A DNA stretch of 64,000 nucleotides from Viscum album. Its lineage: Eukaryota > Streptophyta > Magnoliopsida > Santalales > Viscaceae. Below are positions 10,451-24,540 of the stretch, piece by piece. A program made the position numbers and the translations under genes. Each line of letters opens with the position of its first letter. Within the stretch, counting starts at the first letter, position 1. The stretch is taken from assembly GCA_963277665.1 (NCBI GenBank), contig OY728152.1, forward strand, positions 1,188,864,357 to 1,188,928,356, in the 5' to 3' direction. Under the pieces are notes generated by a model. That model worked only from the letters and a program-made list of their open reading frames with translations, searched no databases and was not told where the DNA came from.

Positions 10451-13400
10451 TTCAAAAATAAAAGATCTAACACATAATCTCAAAACTTAAAAAAAATTCC
10501 CCAATAGAACACTACAAACTGAGGGATATATAGAACATATACAAAAAAATAATAGGGAACAAATAAAGGGAAAATAAAATTTGGATGAACAATTTATTAT
10601 ATTCTCGTTTAAAAGAAATAGATAATATTGGAAATATTAATAAAAAGAAAAATATTCCATTGAAAATCAATGAAAATTAGGATAATAAATTCCACTTTTT
10701 ATTAAATGGAAGAATTATGTTCCCATAGTTAATTTATATTATTGATCTAATTAATGTATAAAATTGAAGCTCAAAATTATATTTTATTTTTGGACTCATT
10801 TTGTAGTGTTTGATTTTAACGATTATTATATATATAGAAATGGTGTTGTAAATAAAATATTGATAATATACTTATAATAAAAAAGATACTTCCATGAATA
10901 TATATATATATATGTAATATTGTTTTATCATTTTATATACTAGATAAAGATTTTTCAATATGAAGTAATAACATCCTCTTGAAGCTTCAAAGAATATCAT
11001 ATTATGAATACATTTGAAGTATAATTATGGTAGATCATTGTTAATTTTTGTACAAATACCTCAAAAAATATTTTATTTTAACTTTCCTACACAATATTTT
11101 GTTTACTTAGAGGAGACTAACAAATAATGATGTAGATATTGAAAAATCTATATGAGAGTTTCAAACATACATAATAGTTCATGAAAAATTTAGTAATAGT
11201 GGAATTGGTTTTATACTATGTTTGTAGGGTATGAATAAATATTTTATAATAGATAGTCATGAATTTACAAAGATATATGATGGTGATTCAAAAAATTTAT
11301 ATATTTGAAAAAATGTCAGCTAGAATTTATGATTGAAAATAAATATCATTAGTTTTTAAAAACTATGAGAATTTATATTAAACCGATGGATATAAGATTT
11401 TTTTGTAACTATATGATCACTAATTGATGAAGGGGGTTGCCTAAAAAAATTCAAAAATATATAACCCGAAAGGAAATCGATATATACAAAAACATTACTA
11501 GGAAAGAGTTTTATATTGAAAAAAATGTCAATTTCATTAAATAATTCATATGATTGATTTCTAGAGAAATTAATTGAAAGAGGTAGGTACCATTCATGAT
11601 TATTGGGGTGTTTAAAATTTATTTGAATAGATACATAGAGATAAAGTAGAAACTTTTAATATTCAGTGGATAGTGATCAATGTTACTCATTCATCTCTAT
11701 TAGGTGTGATTCATTCCCCACCACCATTTTTTTATTTGAGGGAGAAGAAATAAATTATTATTTTTACTATATATTTTAATATCATTAAATTTTTTATTTT
11801 ATAAATTAGTTTTAGTATATCCTTTCTATAATAATAATATATGGATAAAATGATTGTTTTCTATACATATGGTCTATGGTTTGTGTACGTCAAGATGAAA
11901 GGACCCAAATAATGTATAATTACATGTTGTTAGGTGATAATATAAATTATGTATTATTATATCCATGATTGAATGTTTTAATACCAAATATTAGTTTTCA
12001 TAAAAATTAACCATCAATTGGAACACTACATTTTTTATGTTTCTCTGTGTATTCATATCCGTGTTCATGTGTATGGGTCTCTCTTCTCAAGATTATTATA
12101 AAATAATTTCAAAAATCACATAATTTACTTCATGATGAAAACCATGATATTATATGTGTTTTTCAAGTTAGATTATGTTTATTGTGTATATCACACCCTA
12201 CGATTTTGGAATATATTTACATTAATTAAATTTTCATTGTTCAATAACTTTAGTTACCTACAACATCTAGCGTGAACGAACTAAAATACACCATAGAAAA
12301 TTATAAATTATATATGACCATTACAATATATCCATTTTTTTGTTTATATGAAGTGAATTAACTACATTATGAAGTATATGTTGAAAATTTTTCCTTATTA
12401 AATTTTTTTGTTGGTTCTTCTGGAATAAGTACTAAATTGTGAATGATAATAATTAAGAATTAATATGGTTTAAACGGTTCATTTTTCTATAAAGTTTTAC
12501 TTTCTTTATATTTAGTTTTTCATTTAAATGAAAAATTTATGAATTTTATAATTTATGTAATGTTATTATAAAAACAAAATTGTGTTTTCATTTTTAATCT
12601 TTTAATAATGATTTTACGAGAAAGTTTTGGGTTTAAATATTCTTTTAAAGTTATAATGATTATTATTTTATTAATCCCAAAATATTAAATTTGATTAGAA
12701 TCATAATAACTCTATATTTTGGTTTAAAATCATCTTCATGCTTTAAGATGTATATTTCTGAAAAGAACATTTTTTTTCATTGTGTTTTGTGATCATATAT
12801 TAAAATAAATTTCATTAAATAATGGAAATGTTATCTTATAAAACTGATTCCATATTTGAGATGGAAATTTTAAAATTATGTTATATAGTCTAGTTCATTT
12901 TTTTATCATAATTAATAGTAACTATAATAAAATTTTATCACCATGGTAAAGGGTAAAATGGGTTATGTGAGATTAAAAACAATGGGATAAAGTATCGAAA
13001 TCAATATAACACATGGATTTATTTTATTCAAATATTTGTATTAATCCAACACTTTAATAACAAAGAAAATAAGTAATTTTGGAGAAACATGACTTTAATT
13101 ACATCGTTTTATTATTTAAAATTAATTATATTTAAAAAATATCACTTAATTTCACATATTTTTTTTATAATATGGATATTGATAAAATGATTATGAATAA
13201 ATATATAAGATATAATTTATTTTTATTATTATTAATTTTTTAATTTGTAGTGATGTTATAATTACCTTGAAAATTTAAAAAATATAGATGCAACACTTGA
13301 TCATGAAGTAGATAAATAAAGTAAATAATTCTAAAAACCTTAAAAGTAATATATTCTTCATTATGCACGGTGTTCTAAACAATTAATATATAATTATAAA

Positions 13401-14239
13401 TTATTAGCGATTGTTGATATAATTATATTGGAATTCCATTATTTTATTGATGCGTTTAATGTCATGAAATTTGAAAAATATTCAAAATAACCTTAGATGG
13501 TATTAAATGTATAAAATTTTCTTTTAATTATTAATAAATTCTATAAAATACTATTATGTCTCAAGTGAATGGAAGATTATTGGTCCATTAATATAGGGTT
13601 CATGTTTGTTCCAGATTATATTTTTATCATTATATTTATGACCTATAAATATTGATAAATATGTTACATTAGTTCAACCAAATGATTTGGACGAAAATGA
13701 AACATAAGGAAATCAGTTTTTTTAATATTATTGTATTTCATCCTTATAATCCTTATAATAGAAGATATGGAATTTATTATCCATTTTAAAAGATTAATAC
13801 ATATATTATTTATTATTGTTACATGTATTTATAAGTTTTTCACCCTCAAATCTTATGGACATGAACCTCCTCTCATATTTTTTAAGTAATTATTGATCAC
13901 TATATCTTAGACCATCCACAAAAAATTTCCTTTATAAATACACTCCCAATGTCCTTAAATCCTTTATATCACTAGAAAACTATCCTATGAAGGTTAAAGC
14001 TATAAGAAAAATGAGGTTCGCTAAAGTATAGGTAAACATCATATAAAATCCTTCTATTATATGGATGATACTAATGTTGTTATATCAGAAATATTATAGG
14101 GTATTTAATGGATGGTGAATAACAAATAAATTTAGAAAAAATCATAATCGAGTTTTTATATGTTTTTTTGTTATCACACCACGTTTAAATACTCTTTAAT
14201 ATTTGTGATATAACTACATTAGTATCCTCCATATACTAA
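10451..14239. other. AT-rich stretch with no identified feature
   Basis: Nearly 3.8 kb of very AT-rich sequence with no ORF of note on either strand. There is a short TA microsatellite at about 10,898-10,913. I see no LTR ends, no transposase or RT motif and no clear tandem repeat. It may be eroded transposon sequence, but nothing in it proves that. Confidence 0.5.
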
Positions 14240-14815
14240 AAAAATATTATATTTAGGGGATAACACCTTTTCATCTTGTCTTTCATCCAATGAGTAACAG
14301 AAGAATCGCTCGTGCATACGCACAGACTACCATCTCACTGATATGATGTATTTCATTTTTCATTACCCACATTTTTGGTTGGTCATTATGATGGATATAA
14401 TATTTATATCTGATATTTATTAAATAATTATGATCCTATAGTTATAATATATTATGTACACTCTTACTTTCTCATCTATTGGATAACGATAATGTAACTC
14501 GTGCATATGTGTGGACTATCATCTCAATGAAGTGATGTGACATATTTATCATTTATTAAATAAATTATTCATAATAAAGATAGTTTTAGTTAATAAATAT
14601 GATATTTATCATATAATTAAGATTATAAGATGTGATTTATTAGTTTCCTTTTTTTATTCATCCATTTATATATGGAAACATCACTCATGCATATATAAAG
14701 ATTATCACCTCTATAAAATGATGTAATTAATTTTTTGTCATCGCCTTATATGGATAGGCAAAAAGGTGTATATAATTAATAAATATGAAGATTATAGCTA
14801 TATAATTATATTTAA
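14240..14815. repeat. Tandem repeat, about 187 bp unit, three copies
   Basis: A landmark block recurs at 14,309 (CTCGTGCATACGCACAGACT), 14,498 (CTCGTGCATATGTGTGGACT) and 14,684 (CTCATGCATATATAAAGATT), that is 189 and 186 bp apart. Each is followed by a TATCATCTC-like run and GATATGATGT/GTGATGTGA, and preceded by a TTCATCCA/TCATCTATT block. The copies are strongly diverged. The array appears to stop on both sides; the unit edges given are approximate. Confidence 0.7.
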
Positions 14816-15043
14816 ATGATGAAACCAATACCTAGATCAAGGACTGAAACTATTGAAAAAAAAACATGCATGTAAAGAGAACCTGTTTTGACCCGAATAA
14901 TTATTTTAATAAATAATTAATAATAATTGGATAAGTGAAAATTATAAGGTAATTATATAAACTAATATATATATATATATGAAAATGGATCTTTAATAAA
15001 TGTGTAATAAAATTATATTCATTATATACGAGGTTTGAATGCA
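14816..15043. other. AT-rich spacer with TA microsatellite
   Basis: Short spacer between the 187-bp repeat and the solo LTR. It contains a TA run at about 14,963-14,980. Nothing else is recognised. Confidence 0.5.
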
Positions 15044-18000
15044 TATCATATAATGCCCTAACCCTAGTTTCCCAGAACTAGTGCATTATTTCATTACGTT
15101 TGCATGCTTACAAAAAAGTTGTCTCCCAAAGGACCGAGTAGTTTAGATGTTTTGGAAAGCCAGATACATACAATATTTCAATATTATATTTTTAATGGGA
15201 AAATAATATAGAAATTCCTTTGACAACATTCAAAATCCTAGGTTACCCATGCATGTCATTCCTAATATACTTCTCCATGTCCTTGGAAAATGAAACATAA
15301 GAAAGGGGTGAGTTCAAATGCTCAGTAAGGGTAATAAATAAATAAGAATCTATCATAAAAATAATCATTAGGAGTGGTGAATAACTAAAAAACACATGCC
15401 TTTAAAGATAAATTTGAACACATTTTGGCAGGAATAAGAGCTGAAAAAATAATGTCAAAATAAAGCATATTCCTGTGTATTATACTAGTCAAATATCCTC
15501 ATTAACATTAAATTACTAGTTTCATAATGATGTAAATTAATATTACAGACATCATAACCATACCACCAAGGCCTTGTGCAAAGACCATAAATATCCATTT
15601 CGTCATGGACTCGGTCCAAACCTATAGTTTGTCTCATGAGACATACTTATGTATCGAGGCACTATAACCGGAAAAAACTATCACATAATAAGTTCAAATA
15701 ATTCCTATTATAAATGGGGACAAACCTAAAAAACATATACATTCACATTAAAAATAACAAATGAAAAATAAATAACTTTCCCCAGTCATTAAACATAAAC
15801 CCTAACCATCCGGAGTAATAAGGGGAATGGTATCAAGATATAACATCCACATTCAAAATAATCAAAAAACCCTTCAACAAAATATTTTGTAGATGATATC
15901 ATAGGATATAAATCTATATGAAATACATGATTCACAAAAGGAAGTTTATATAAATAAAGATACTTTTAAATGAGACCATTAAAAAATACTTGAGGAAATA
16001 ATCCTTAAACACTCCAAAGTGTCCCATACGACCTGGAAATATTCATATCATAATACCATATAAAATCATGAGAATAAGGAGAATATTGATATTATATACC
16101 AATGGCATGTACATAAACCATAATAATGTAATAAGATGTGAATAATGAAAATATCTCATAAAAGATAAAGTGAGATGAGAAAAATCCTTTTGTAATTTGG
16201 AAAGAATAGTTCTTTCAGAAAATTCTATGTATAAGTCGTGAAATATAATTGTAAAAATGTATATCAATGAAAATAAAAGGTAAGTTAATTGAAATTATAT
16301 TCATGGCTTAAATAATTCCTTATTGAGGTTAACTAATTTAATAATAGTTTTTAAAGAATCCTTAAAAATATAACACTTAAGTGTAGTTTAAGGAAAATAT
16401 TAAAGGATTTTAAAGTGCAGAGGCATGTTTTCTATCATAAATCCATGAATTAACTAAATTATATTTATCATGTTAAAATTTGTAATTTTATACAGATAAA
16501 TGTGGCTTAAAATAGATTATATAGTGAACATCAAAATAGGTAAAAATTTGATAAGTTCCTTCAATCATGCTTGCATTTCTGAACAATTTCTTGAAATATT
16601 ATCTTAAAAAAATTTACTCCCAATAATATAAGGAAGGATTAAAATTATTACTCATATATAGAAAATTAAAACATACTTTATGAGGAGTAAATTGGAATAA
16701 ATAAGAATTTATTTTATTTGAGTAAAGAATAAGAGAAACAGAATGAAAATGGAGGTTCGAGTATAAAATACTTCAAACTCTATAATCAATTGAATTGTAT
16801 GACCCAAAATTAATAACCATAAAATTATATATTTAATATAATTAAAAAAATATATTCAAAATGTGGAAAATCAATAGTTAATAGACATACACCATACACA
16901 ATTAGTAGAAGTGAATACATAATATCTCACGAAAATGGAAGTGAGATGAAGAAACCCTTTAAAAATATATTGACATGGTAATGGGTGTACTTGGGAGTGA
17001 TTTAATGAGATAAAAAGGGGTATATAAACATTTATATATAATAATTCCAGTATGGGGGAGGTGATAAGACATACCTCATCATTAATAATTAAAAATAATA
17101 AGGAATAATTATAGAGGACATATTGAATAAATGTGAGAAAGAGAGGATCCCTTACCTTAAATTTGAGGGTGTTCTTCGCTTCATCTTAATGACCTGAATA
17201 ACCAAATTAGGTTCATTAATTAACAATTAAAAAACCCTTAATACATTTATATGGTTTTTAATGACTTCATTAAGTCCAATCATGGCCTTTTAGATGGGAT
17301 AAGGGGTTCAATTTCATAGTTTTTGAGTGCTCGTTTTCATAATATTCATGACCAAATCACATATAAAAGAGTGTGGTAGTTCATGTAAGATGGGTGTTGA
17401 AGTTCAGAATTTATTTTATATGTTATTAATGAACATCCATAATATTACATGGTTATAAATTACATTTATTTATTTTGAGAAAATGTGAGTCATTATATAA
17501 AACATTAATGACAAATGCTTGGATTAATTTGGCGATTTTTCTCAAATTTAATTTGTTTTGTAATATTATTTTACATCATGAGGGAATAAGAATTTAATAA
17601 AACTAAATAAGATAAAATAAATTTATAATATTCAAGTTCAACCATAAAAATGGTTTCATGACCATATTTGAAAAAGGTAAACCAAATTGAAAGCATCATC
17701 GTCCCCGAATGTGGTAAATCAACACCTCTCGGATGATGATTCATTTTTAATATAAATGAGGGGGAAAGGACAGATGAAGATGAATTATCCCATTATAATA
17801 AAAAAATTCTTGTAAATTTATGGTACTATATTTTTCATACCATTTGTATTTGGATAGGTAAGGAATGAAAATAAGAAAAAGAAACATGAAAATGAAAGAA
17901 AAGAAAAGAGAAATTTTACCTCTTGAAATAACCGTCCTTGAGAGCCTCTTTAGGGGAGATTAATTGGTCTCTTTATGAGACCAAGGGATGATGGTCATAG

Positions 18001-18083
18001 ATAGGTGCTTGGTAGCATAATTGGGTATAATTTGGAGAAGGTAAAAGTCATGAATGGATTTAATATAAGAGCATGGAGGAGGT

Positions 18084-18094
18084 GGTATTTATAG
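18084..18094 (-). promoter_or_regulatory. TATA-like box of solo LTR
   Basis: The minus strand reads CTATAAATACC, flanked by purine-rich plus-strand sequence (GGAGG...GAGGAGGGG). The same box in the same setting occurs in the three tandem-element LTRs, which makes it a likely core promoter at the U3/R border. Confidence 0.6.
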
Positions 18095-18513
18095 AGGAGG
18101 GGAAGAGGGTTCTCTTAATATTTTAAGCATAAGTTTATTATTTTTTCATAAGAACAGAAATAGTGATAGCTACATGAAAAAAACAGTAATAATTACATGT
18201 GAGTTCGAACAAATATCCACTTACATCCGCCATTATGCAAGGAATAATGCATTTTACTTAAAATTTATACATACGGTTAATTAATGTATTTCCCTATTCA
18301 TAAAAACATCAATTATTTCAAACAAATCCCAAAAATTAACCCTAACCATTTATCGATATATAGAATACAAAAATGAATTTCCTTTTTCAAAAATAATTTT
18401 CTAAATATGATTAATTTAATTTTTAATTAAAATCATAATTTATTCGAAAAATACCATTTTTAAAACATTTATTTACTTATTCCAAAATATAAGTATATCA
18501 TAATTTTTATTAA

Positions 18514-18515
<2 letters not shown>

Positions 18516-18544
<29 letters not shown>
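18516..18544. repeat. TA dinucleotide microsatellite
   Basis: About 14 uninterrupted TA/AT steps, just left of the 20-bp repeats in the U3 part of the solo LTR. Confidence 0.9.
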
Positions 18545-18550
<6 letters not shown>

Positions 18551-18559
18551 ATGTGAGAT

Positions 18560-18632
18560 TACTACTCATAAGGGTATGTAACTATTCATAAGGGTAACAT
18601 TACTATTCATAAGGGTATTTTACTATTCATCA
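18560..18632. repeat. 20-bp tandem repeats in solo-LTR U3
   Basis: Four successive copies around ACTATTCATAAGGGTA (starts near 18,560, 18,579, 18,600 and 18,621), the last one degenerate. The same motif array sits at the same place in all LTRs of this family in the window, so it is an old family feature. Confidence 0.8.
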
Positions 18633-18824
18633 AAAATTAAGTGGTTCATATCAGACTCTAAATAACTTACCATTCGTAGATGTGTATACAAAATTTTCAA
18701 AATATAAACCACACGGATGGTAAAATTATGTTTACTGGCTAGGTTATGTAAAAGTGGTGCTTTTTAGAGACTCAGTGTTTCATGCATTAAATTTATTTTC
18801 CAAATATTACAGTGTTACATATGA

Positions 18825-21800
18825 AAAAGGAATGACTCTATGTAAGGGATTATAGACACAATTTTATCTCTTAAGACATATTCCATTTTCACCACTTATT
18901 TTACATTTAGTGCTGTATAAACTACAAAACAATTTATTTTATTATTAAATTTAATAAAATTATAGCGATTTATAAATATATATAACATTCTGCCTTTGAT
19001 AACTGTTTAAAACAAGGATTACTAAAGGGACAATGTATTTATTTTACAATCACTTTTGGTTTTGAGATTTCCTGTGTTGAATATACATTGGGGGAAATTA
19101 TATGAACCATTCCCTTTAGAAAAAAATATATTTTATTTTAATCAATTTATTTAGGTCTTTTTAATGTTTTCAATAATGTTTATTCCCTTATTTAATTATA
19201 ATGAATTATGTATTCAATATAAACTGACATTATTTCTAATTTTTGATTGGAAATATTCTTTCTCCAAGTCCATGTTCTTGAAAATGTGTTATTGGTATTT
19301 TTTAATCCACATAAGAATTTTTTAGTGTGGTTGATTTTACTACCCTATAAATTCATTAAAAATTATTAAATGGAATTTTTTCAATTATTTTAAATACAAC
19401 TCACTTTTGAATTTTTAAAAAAGTATGAGAGTAATGAATTCTATAAACTTATAAGGAATCATAGTATTTTACCTATATAATTTCATTCCTTATTCATGAA
19501 GCTTCATTTATTAGTTTTAAATGTTCTATAAGGAAAATAATTTCCCAATTTTTTGTAAATTTTGGTTTTAAATATAACTAAAGAAAAAATGGACGTTTTC
19601 CCTTGATTTTCAGAGAGTATTTTAAATTCACTTATAAAATTTATTTTTCGTCAATTCCAACATCCATTGTGTTTTTTTGAATAATTAGGGTTATTTTATT
19701 ATGATTCCATCCACTATTCTAGATGAATTGTACTGATTATGATATTATAATTATATAATGAAACCCATTTCATTGCCATCAGTTAATTAAGATATAATGG
19801 GGAAAAGAATGATCTTATGATACAATCTAATATATTTTTATAAATTGAATATGATAATTTCATGATTAGGTATTAAAAAAATATATTTTTAATTAATTAT
19901 GCAATGATGGTGAGATGAATGTTTTATGATCATGTGTTACACATATATCTGGTTTCATTACGGGACATTTGGGCCCCGAATTATATATCCCTCCAATCCA
20001 TTTTTTAATGATAATAGAGTTATAAAAATCTTATGGGAAGACATAATTATGGAAATATTATGATATTATGGACTTAAGGAACTCCTTATATATTATGTGG
20101 AAAATTAAATCCGAAGAGATTGTGTGTTATTTATATATAAGTCACACCTAAGAGAATTTTGGAATTATTCTATTAAGGTAATTCCATTGTAATAATATAA
20201 TTCCAAAAGATATTATAGTTATTTTATATAATTATATTGTCCATTACAGTTCCAAATAATTTTTTTATGCGCATAATATTACCTTAATGCTTATGATTGT
20301 TTTAAAATGATCTATTACTTTTATAACTCATATTATTTAAACTTATGAAGAATTATGCACTAGAACATTATTTATGATCATTAGTAAGTTAGGTATGGAC
20401 ATTATAAGATATTATCATTATATAATACCTATATTCTTATCTTATTATTTCATATAACTATCTATTAATATCTTCTACATTTTCCTTTATTAAAAATTTG
20501 ATCTCACCCATTATTATGTTCATTTCCAAACATATAATAATGAAATGATATTATGTATGATATATCAACTGGAGTCTTATCTGTAGAAAATTATTCTATA
20601 AACATTAAAGTCTTCTAAAAGAATAAATAATTATAGGTATAATTAAAAAATATGAATATGATGAGAATAACATAGGTTTTTTCATGTAATTGGGATTTCT
20701 TAATTCTCTAAAACAATAAAAATAAATGTTCTTTTTCATGTAAGTTACACAATATTGTTTTTTAATATTGCAATTATAATAGTTATAATGGATCAACAAA
20801 ATCTATATCAGACTCAGTATGTAAAAAATATGTTTTAGCATTAGATCTAGGAGTATGGTTCTAGGTAATTAAATATTGGTTCTAAAATAGGGTTAAGATA
20901 ACATTTTATGTTAGAAATTTATCATATGTAGAAAATTTAATAGATAAGGATACCATTATTGATTGATAAGTTTTTGGATGACCATATGTTTAGAAGAATC
21001 AGTACACATTTCTAGTTTTTTATTATAGGGTTTTATAGTGACACATGTTATTTGGGAAAATGTTTATCATGTTTTATTATATAATTGAAGTAGATGTGAC
21101 TCTTAAATTTAATATGATATTTAGTGTGAAGTTATTTAGGAATAATGTTATTGGGAATATAACATGATTGAAAAATACATTTATGGTTGATATGTTCTTT
21201 GATGATAAAGTAATTTTGGTTAACAGGAATAAAGGGGATATTAATTTTTTTGTAATATGTTGGATTAAAAATATATTAGGTGATTATGAAAATAAATTCA
21301 ATTTCAAAGAATTTCACTATATGGGAGGAATTATATTATTAGGGTGAATAGAAAAAAAATGTTGACTGTTAATTTATTTTAGGATTAATGAATGCATAAT
21401 ATTTTAGAAGCATATATGGTTTTTTGGGGAATTTTGGAGATTCTAGTTATTTTTTGGAATTAATTAGTTTATTTTGTAGAATATGTGTTTAGGGTATATT
21501 AAATTGTTTATGTGAATTTATAAGTGATTTATTTGAATGATCCATGTTATGGATCAGATGAAAATCCATAGAAAATTTGAATTTTTCATTTAATGGATGG
21601 GTTGTTTTCAAAACCGATCATCAAAATGTAATTAAATGATATTGAACTCATTAATTTTATGGAATTTTGATTTTCTAGAAGATATAGAAGTTTCTTGAGT
21701 GTCTCGGTGAGTTTCGGGATTGTCAGACTCGAAACATCAATGTTTTAAAGGATCTGCGTAGAGAGAATAATTTTTCGGAAAATATGAAGCCCATAGTAGG

Positions 21801-21926
21801 AAACCATGTAGCCATATGCAGGTGGGTATGGTATTTTTCATGCTCTATGAATGGTTAGTGGAATTGGAGAGTACCCCAACACTATTCACTACACAGTTTG
21901 TTCACATCTAAGAATACTTTATGGGA
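18825..21926. other. AT-rich region without recognised gene
   Basis: About 3.1 kb between the solo LTR and the tandem element. Longer open stretches are absent and I see no RT, integrase or transposase motif. The part at 21,660-21,926 is less AT-rich and could be U3 of the plus-strand LTR that ends at 63,855, now split by later insertions, but its start could not be found. Confidence 0.45.
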
Positions 21927-24009
21927 CAAACTGTAACACCCTACCCCTTGGAACCTGAAGCCAGTACATTACTTATTAAATTGTAATGCTTAAAAGGAAT
22001 GTTATCTCTAAGGAAAAATAATTTTAGTAGTCTTAAAGAAACTAGATACATAGTTGTAACTCATATTACATTGGGAAAGGTAACAAAATAAAATACGTAA
22101 CAACTTAAAAACGACATCGATAAGAACTCAATAAATGGTCTCCTCCTCATAACATGTTGAAGGTAAAAAAATTAAAGGGGTGATCTCATATGCTATGTAA
22201 GGGATAAAAAATATTATAATCTTGAATAAAAAATAACTAAATCAATAAAAAAAATCATCGTCAATATGGCATGGTGAATAAATGAAAAATAGATTCCATT
22301 AATAAACTAAGAATGAAACTCCATCCATAGATTTTGTCATAGTGAAAAAATCATGGGTAGTAATAACTAAAAAATAATAAAGAGTTATTATTATTAATTG
22401 GATGTTATGTATCTGTAACATGATACCACTATAACATCAAAATGGTTTAAACCTATGGGTAGAAACCCATCTGATTTTTTGAAACAAACTCGAAGGGTTT
22501 TTCACCAACTGATTTATCTAATGAGATCTGTCGATGCATCGAGGGGCTATAAAGGGCCCCACCCATCACTTAAAGACATAATAATTCTTTATACATATAT
22601 TTAATACAATTAAAATATGTCTTCTCAAAATTTTTATAGAGTACAGGATACAGATTCATCAATATTTCCACAGTTAAAACAACATTCCAAATAAACACCG
22701 TATGTAAAAGGGTATACAGATTAAAAAAAAGTCATATCCATGAAACTATAATATGAATATATAATATATTTATAATTTATAAATAAAAATTATCTATAAT
22801 GGGAAGAGGATACACCACATAATAAATATTAGGTACAAAATACCAAGTAAATGACAATGATGTGGAAATTGGGACAAAGTCCGTAACACATTGTAATCAA
22901 TCAAGATGTATCACCAAAAAATAATAACCACCAAAAGAATCACATAATATAATTAATTTATATAGAATCATGATAATATATTTCAAATGGTAGTACAAAA
23001 TACACTACATGAAAATATAAGTAGAGAAAAATGGAAATCTCAATGAATTAAAAGTGATATTAGAAACCCCTTACCATATGCTCGAATGTGTTCTTTGTTT
23101 GTTCTTAAAGACCTGAATAATATAATTTAGCTTCATTAATTAATAATTATAGAACCTAATATACATTAAATTGATATATTATAACATTATTAGGTTCATT
23201 AATTTCCTTTTTATGGGTTTAATATGTTTCATTTTATTGTTTTGGAAACATTTTCTTCCTTGGTATTCGTGAACGGTTTACTTGAATATATGAATGGAAG
23301 TTCATTTGAAATGTGGTTAAAAATACAGAATTTATAATAAATATTATTAGAGACATTATACAAAAATAAATGATGTTATAATGATTTTGTATTATATACC
23401 ATGATGATGACTCATTAGTTAAAAGTTAATGATACACGGTTGGATTACCTTGGCAATTTTGTGCATAAGGAATTATTTTTTATTATTATTTTATATCATG
23501 AGTGTTTAAGGATTACATAACATTTAATATGGTAAAATAAATATATTATGAACCTTTTGAACCATTAATAAGGATTAAAGGTCAGTTTTTAAGTTAGTAA
23601 TATAAATTGAAGACCTGTTATACTTGAATGTGATAAATTAACAAATCTCGAATCGTATTTTTATTGTTAGTGTAAGAGGAGGGGGAAAAGAGAGATGACG
23701 ATGAAATATTACATTTGAGTAACAAAATTCCATTAAATTTAAGGTACTGAAATTATCATATCATTTTTCTATGGGGAGGTGAGGAGAGATCAACAAAATA
23801 ATGGAACTTGTAAAAGAAGTTGGATGAAAAAGGAAGAGAGGTTCACCTCTTGAGTAGTCCTCATTGAGAATCACTTTGAGGCCTTTTTTTGACATTCGGT
23901 GAGACCAAATGTTCTTGGATGTGGGTGGAGGGAATGATAAGTGTATTTGGTAGATATTAGGAAAGGTTCAATGCTTGATTGGTGTTGGAGGAAAAGGGGG
24001 TTAGGGCTG

Positions 24010-24022
24010 GTGTATATAGTGG
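24010..24022 (-). promoter_or_regulatory. TATA-like box, LTR 1
   Basis: The minus strand reads CACTATATACACC within a pyrimidine-rich setting, at the same place as the boxes of LTR 2, LTR 3 and the solo LTR. Confidence 0.55.
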
Positions 24023-24448
24023 AGGGGGGGAGGGTTTTCTTAATATTATAATCATTAATTTATTATTTTTGAACAAGTCAAGAAATATTGAATATTAGAT
24101 GAATTAGAAAAGTAATAAGTTCATGTGAGTTCAATATTTGAGTTCTTACATAACTCATGATGCTAGGAATAGTTAATTTAAATTATAATGTACTTATATG
24201 GTAAATAAATGTATTTTACTATTCAACAAAAATTGATGTCTTTTAGAAAAATCCCAAAAAATTTCCTTAAGTATTTTTTGACGTGTAGAGTCTAAAAATG
24301 AACTAAAATTTTCAAATTTAATTTTATAAATATGATAAATTTAATTTTTAATTAAAATCATTATTTAATCGAAAAATAAAAACCCTTAAAATATTCTTCT
24401 ACATTTTTAAGGTGCCTAAATATTATTTATACATTCATGGTTATTGTT

Positions 24449-24540
24449 ACCATTCATAAGAGTCATATTACTATTCATAGGGGTAATTTAGTATTTATAA
24501 GAGAAATTTACTAGTCATAAGGGTAGAATAATATTCACTA
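24449..24540. repeat. 20-bp tandem repeats in LTR 1 U3
   Basis: Units start near 24,449, 24,468, 24,489, 24,509 and 24,528, each a variant of TTACTATTCATAAGGGTAA. They lie about 240-320 bp from the outer end of U3. Confidence 0.75.

Larger units (their letters stand above)
15044..18824 (-). mobile_element. Solo LTR (15,049-18,819) with target duplication
   Basis: Left end TATAATGCCCTAACCC matches the left ends of the three tandem-element LTRs further right (TGTAATGCCCC...), with TG decayed to TA. The right end is AGTGTTACA. Inner landmarks are shared in order: the TCTCATGAGACAT...ATCGAGG block near 15,630, a GACCTGAATAA block near 17,190, a TATA-like box at 18,084 and the ACTATTCATAAGGG repeats at 18,560. 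The flanking 5-mers are TATCA (15,044-15,048) and TATGA (18,820-18,824), a 4 of 5 match. No internal region adjoins it. At 3,771 bp it is about 0.93 kb longer than its relatives; most of the excess lies between 15,690 and 16,770. Confidence 0.75.

Noticed and set aside
14240..14815. CRISPR-like array
   Set aside because: Units are 187 bp, diverged along their whole length, with no short identical repeats or unique spacers; the context is plant DNA.
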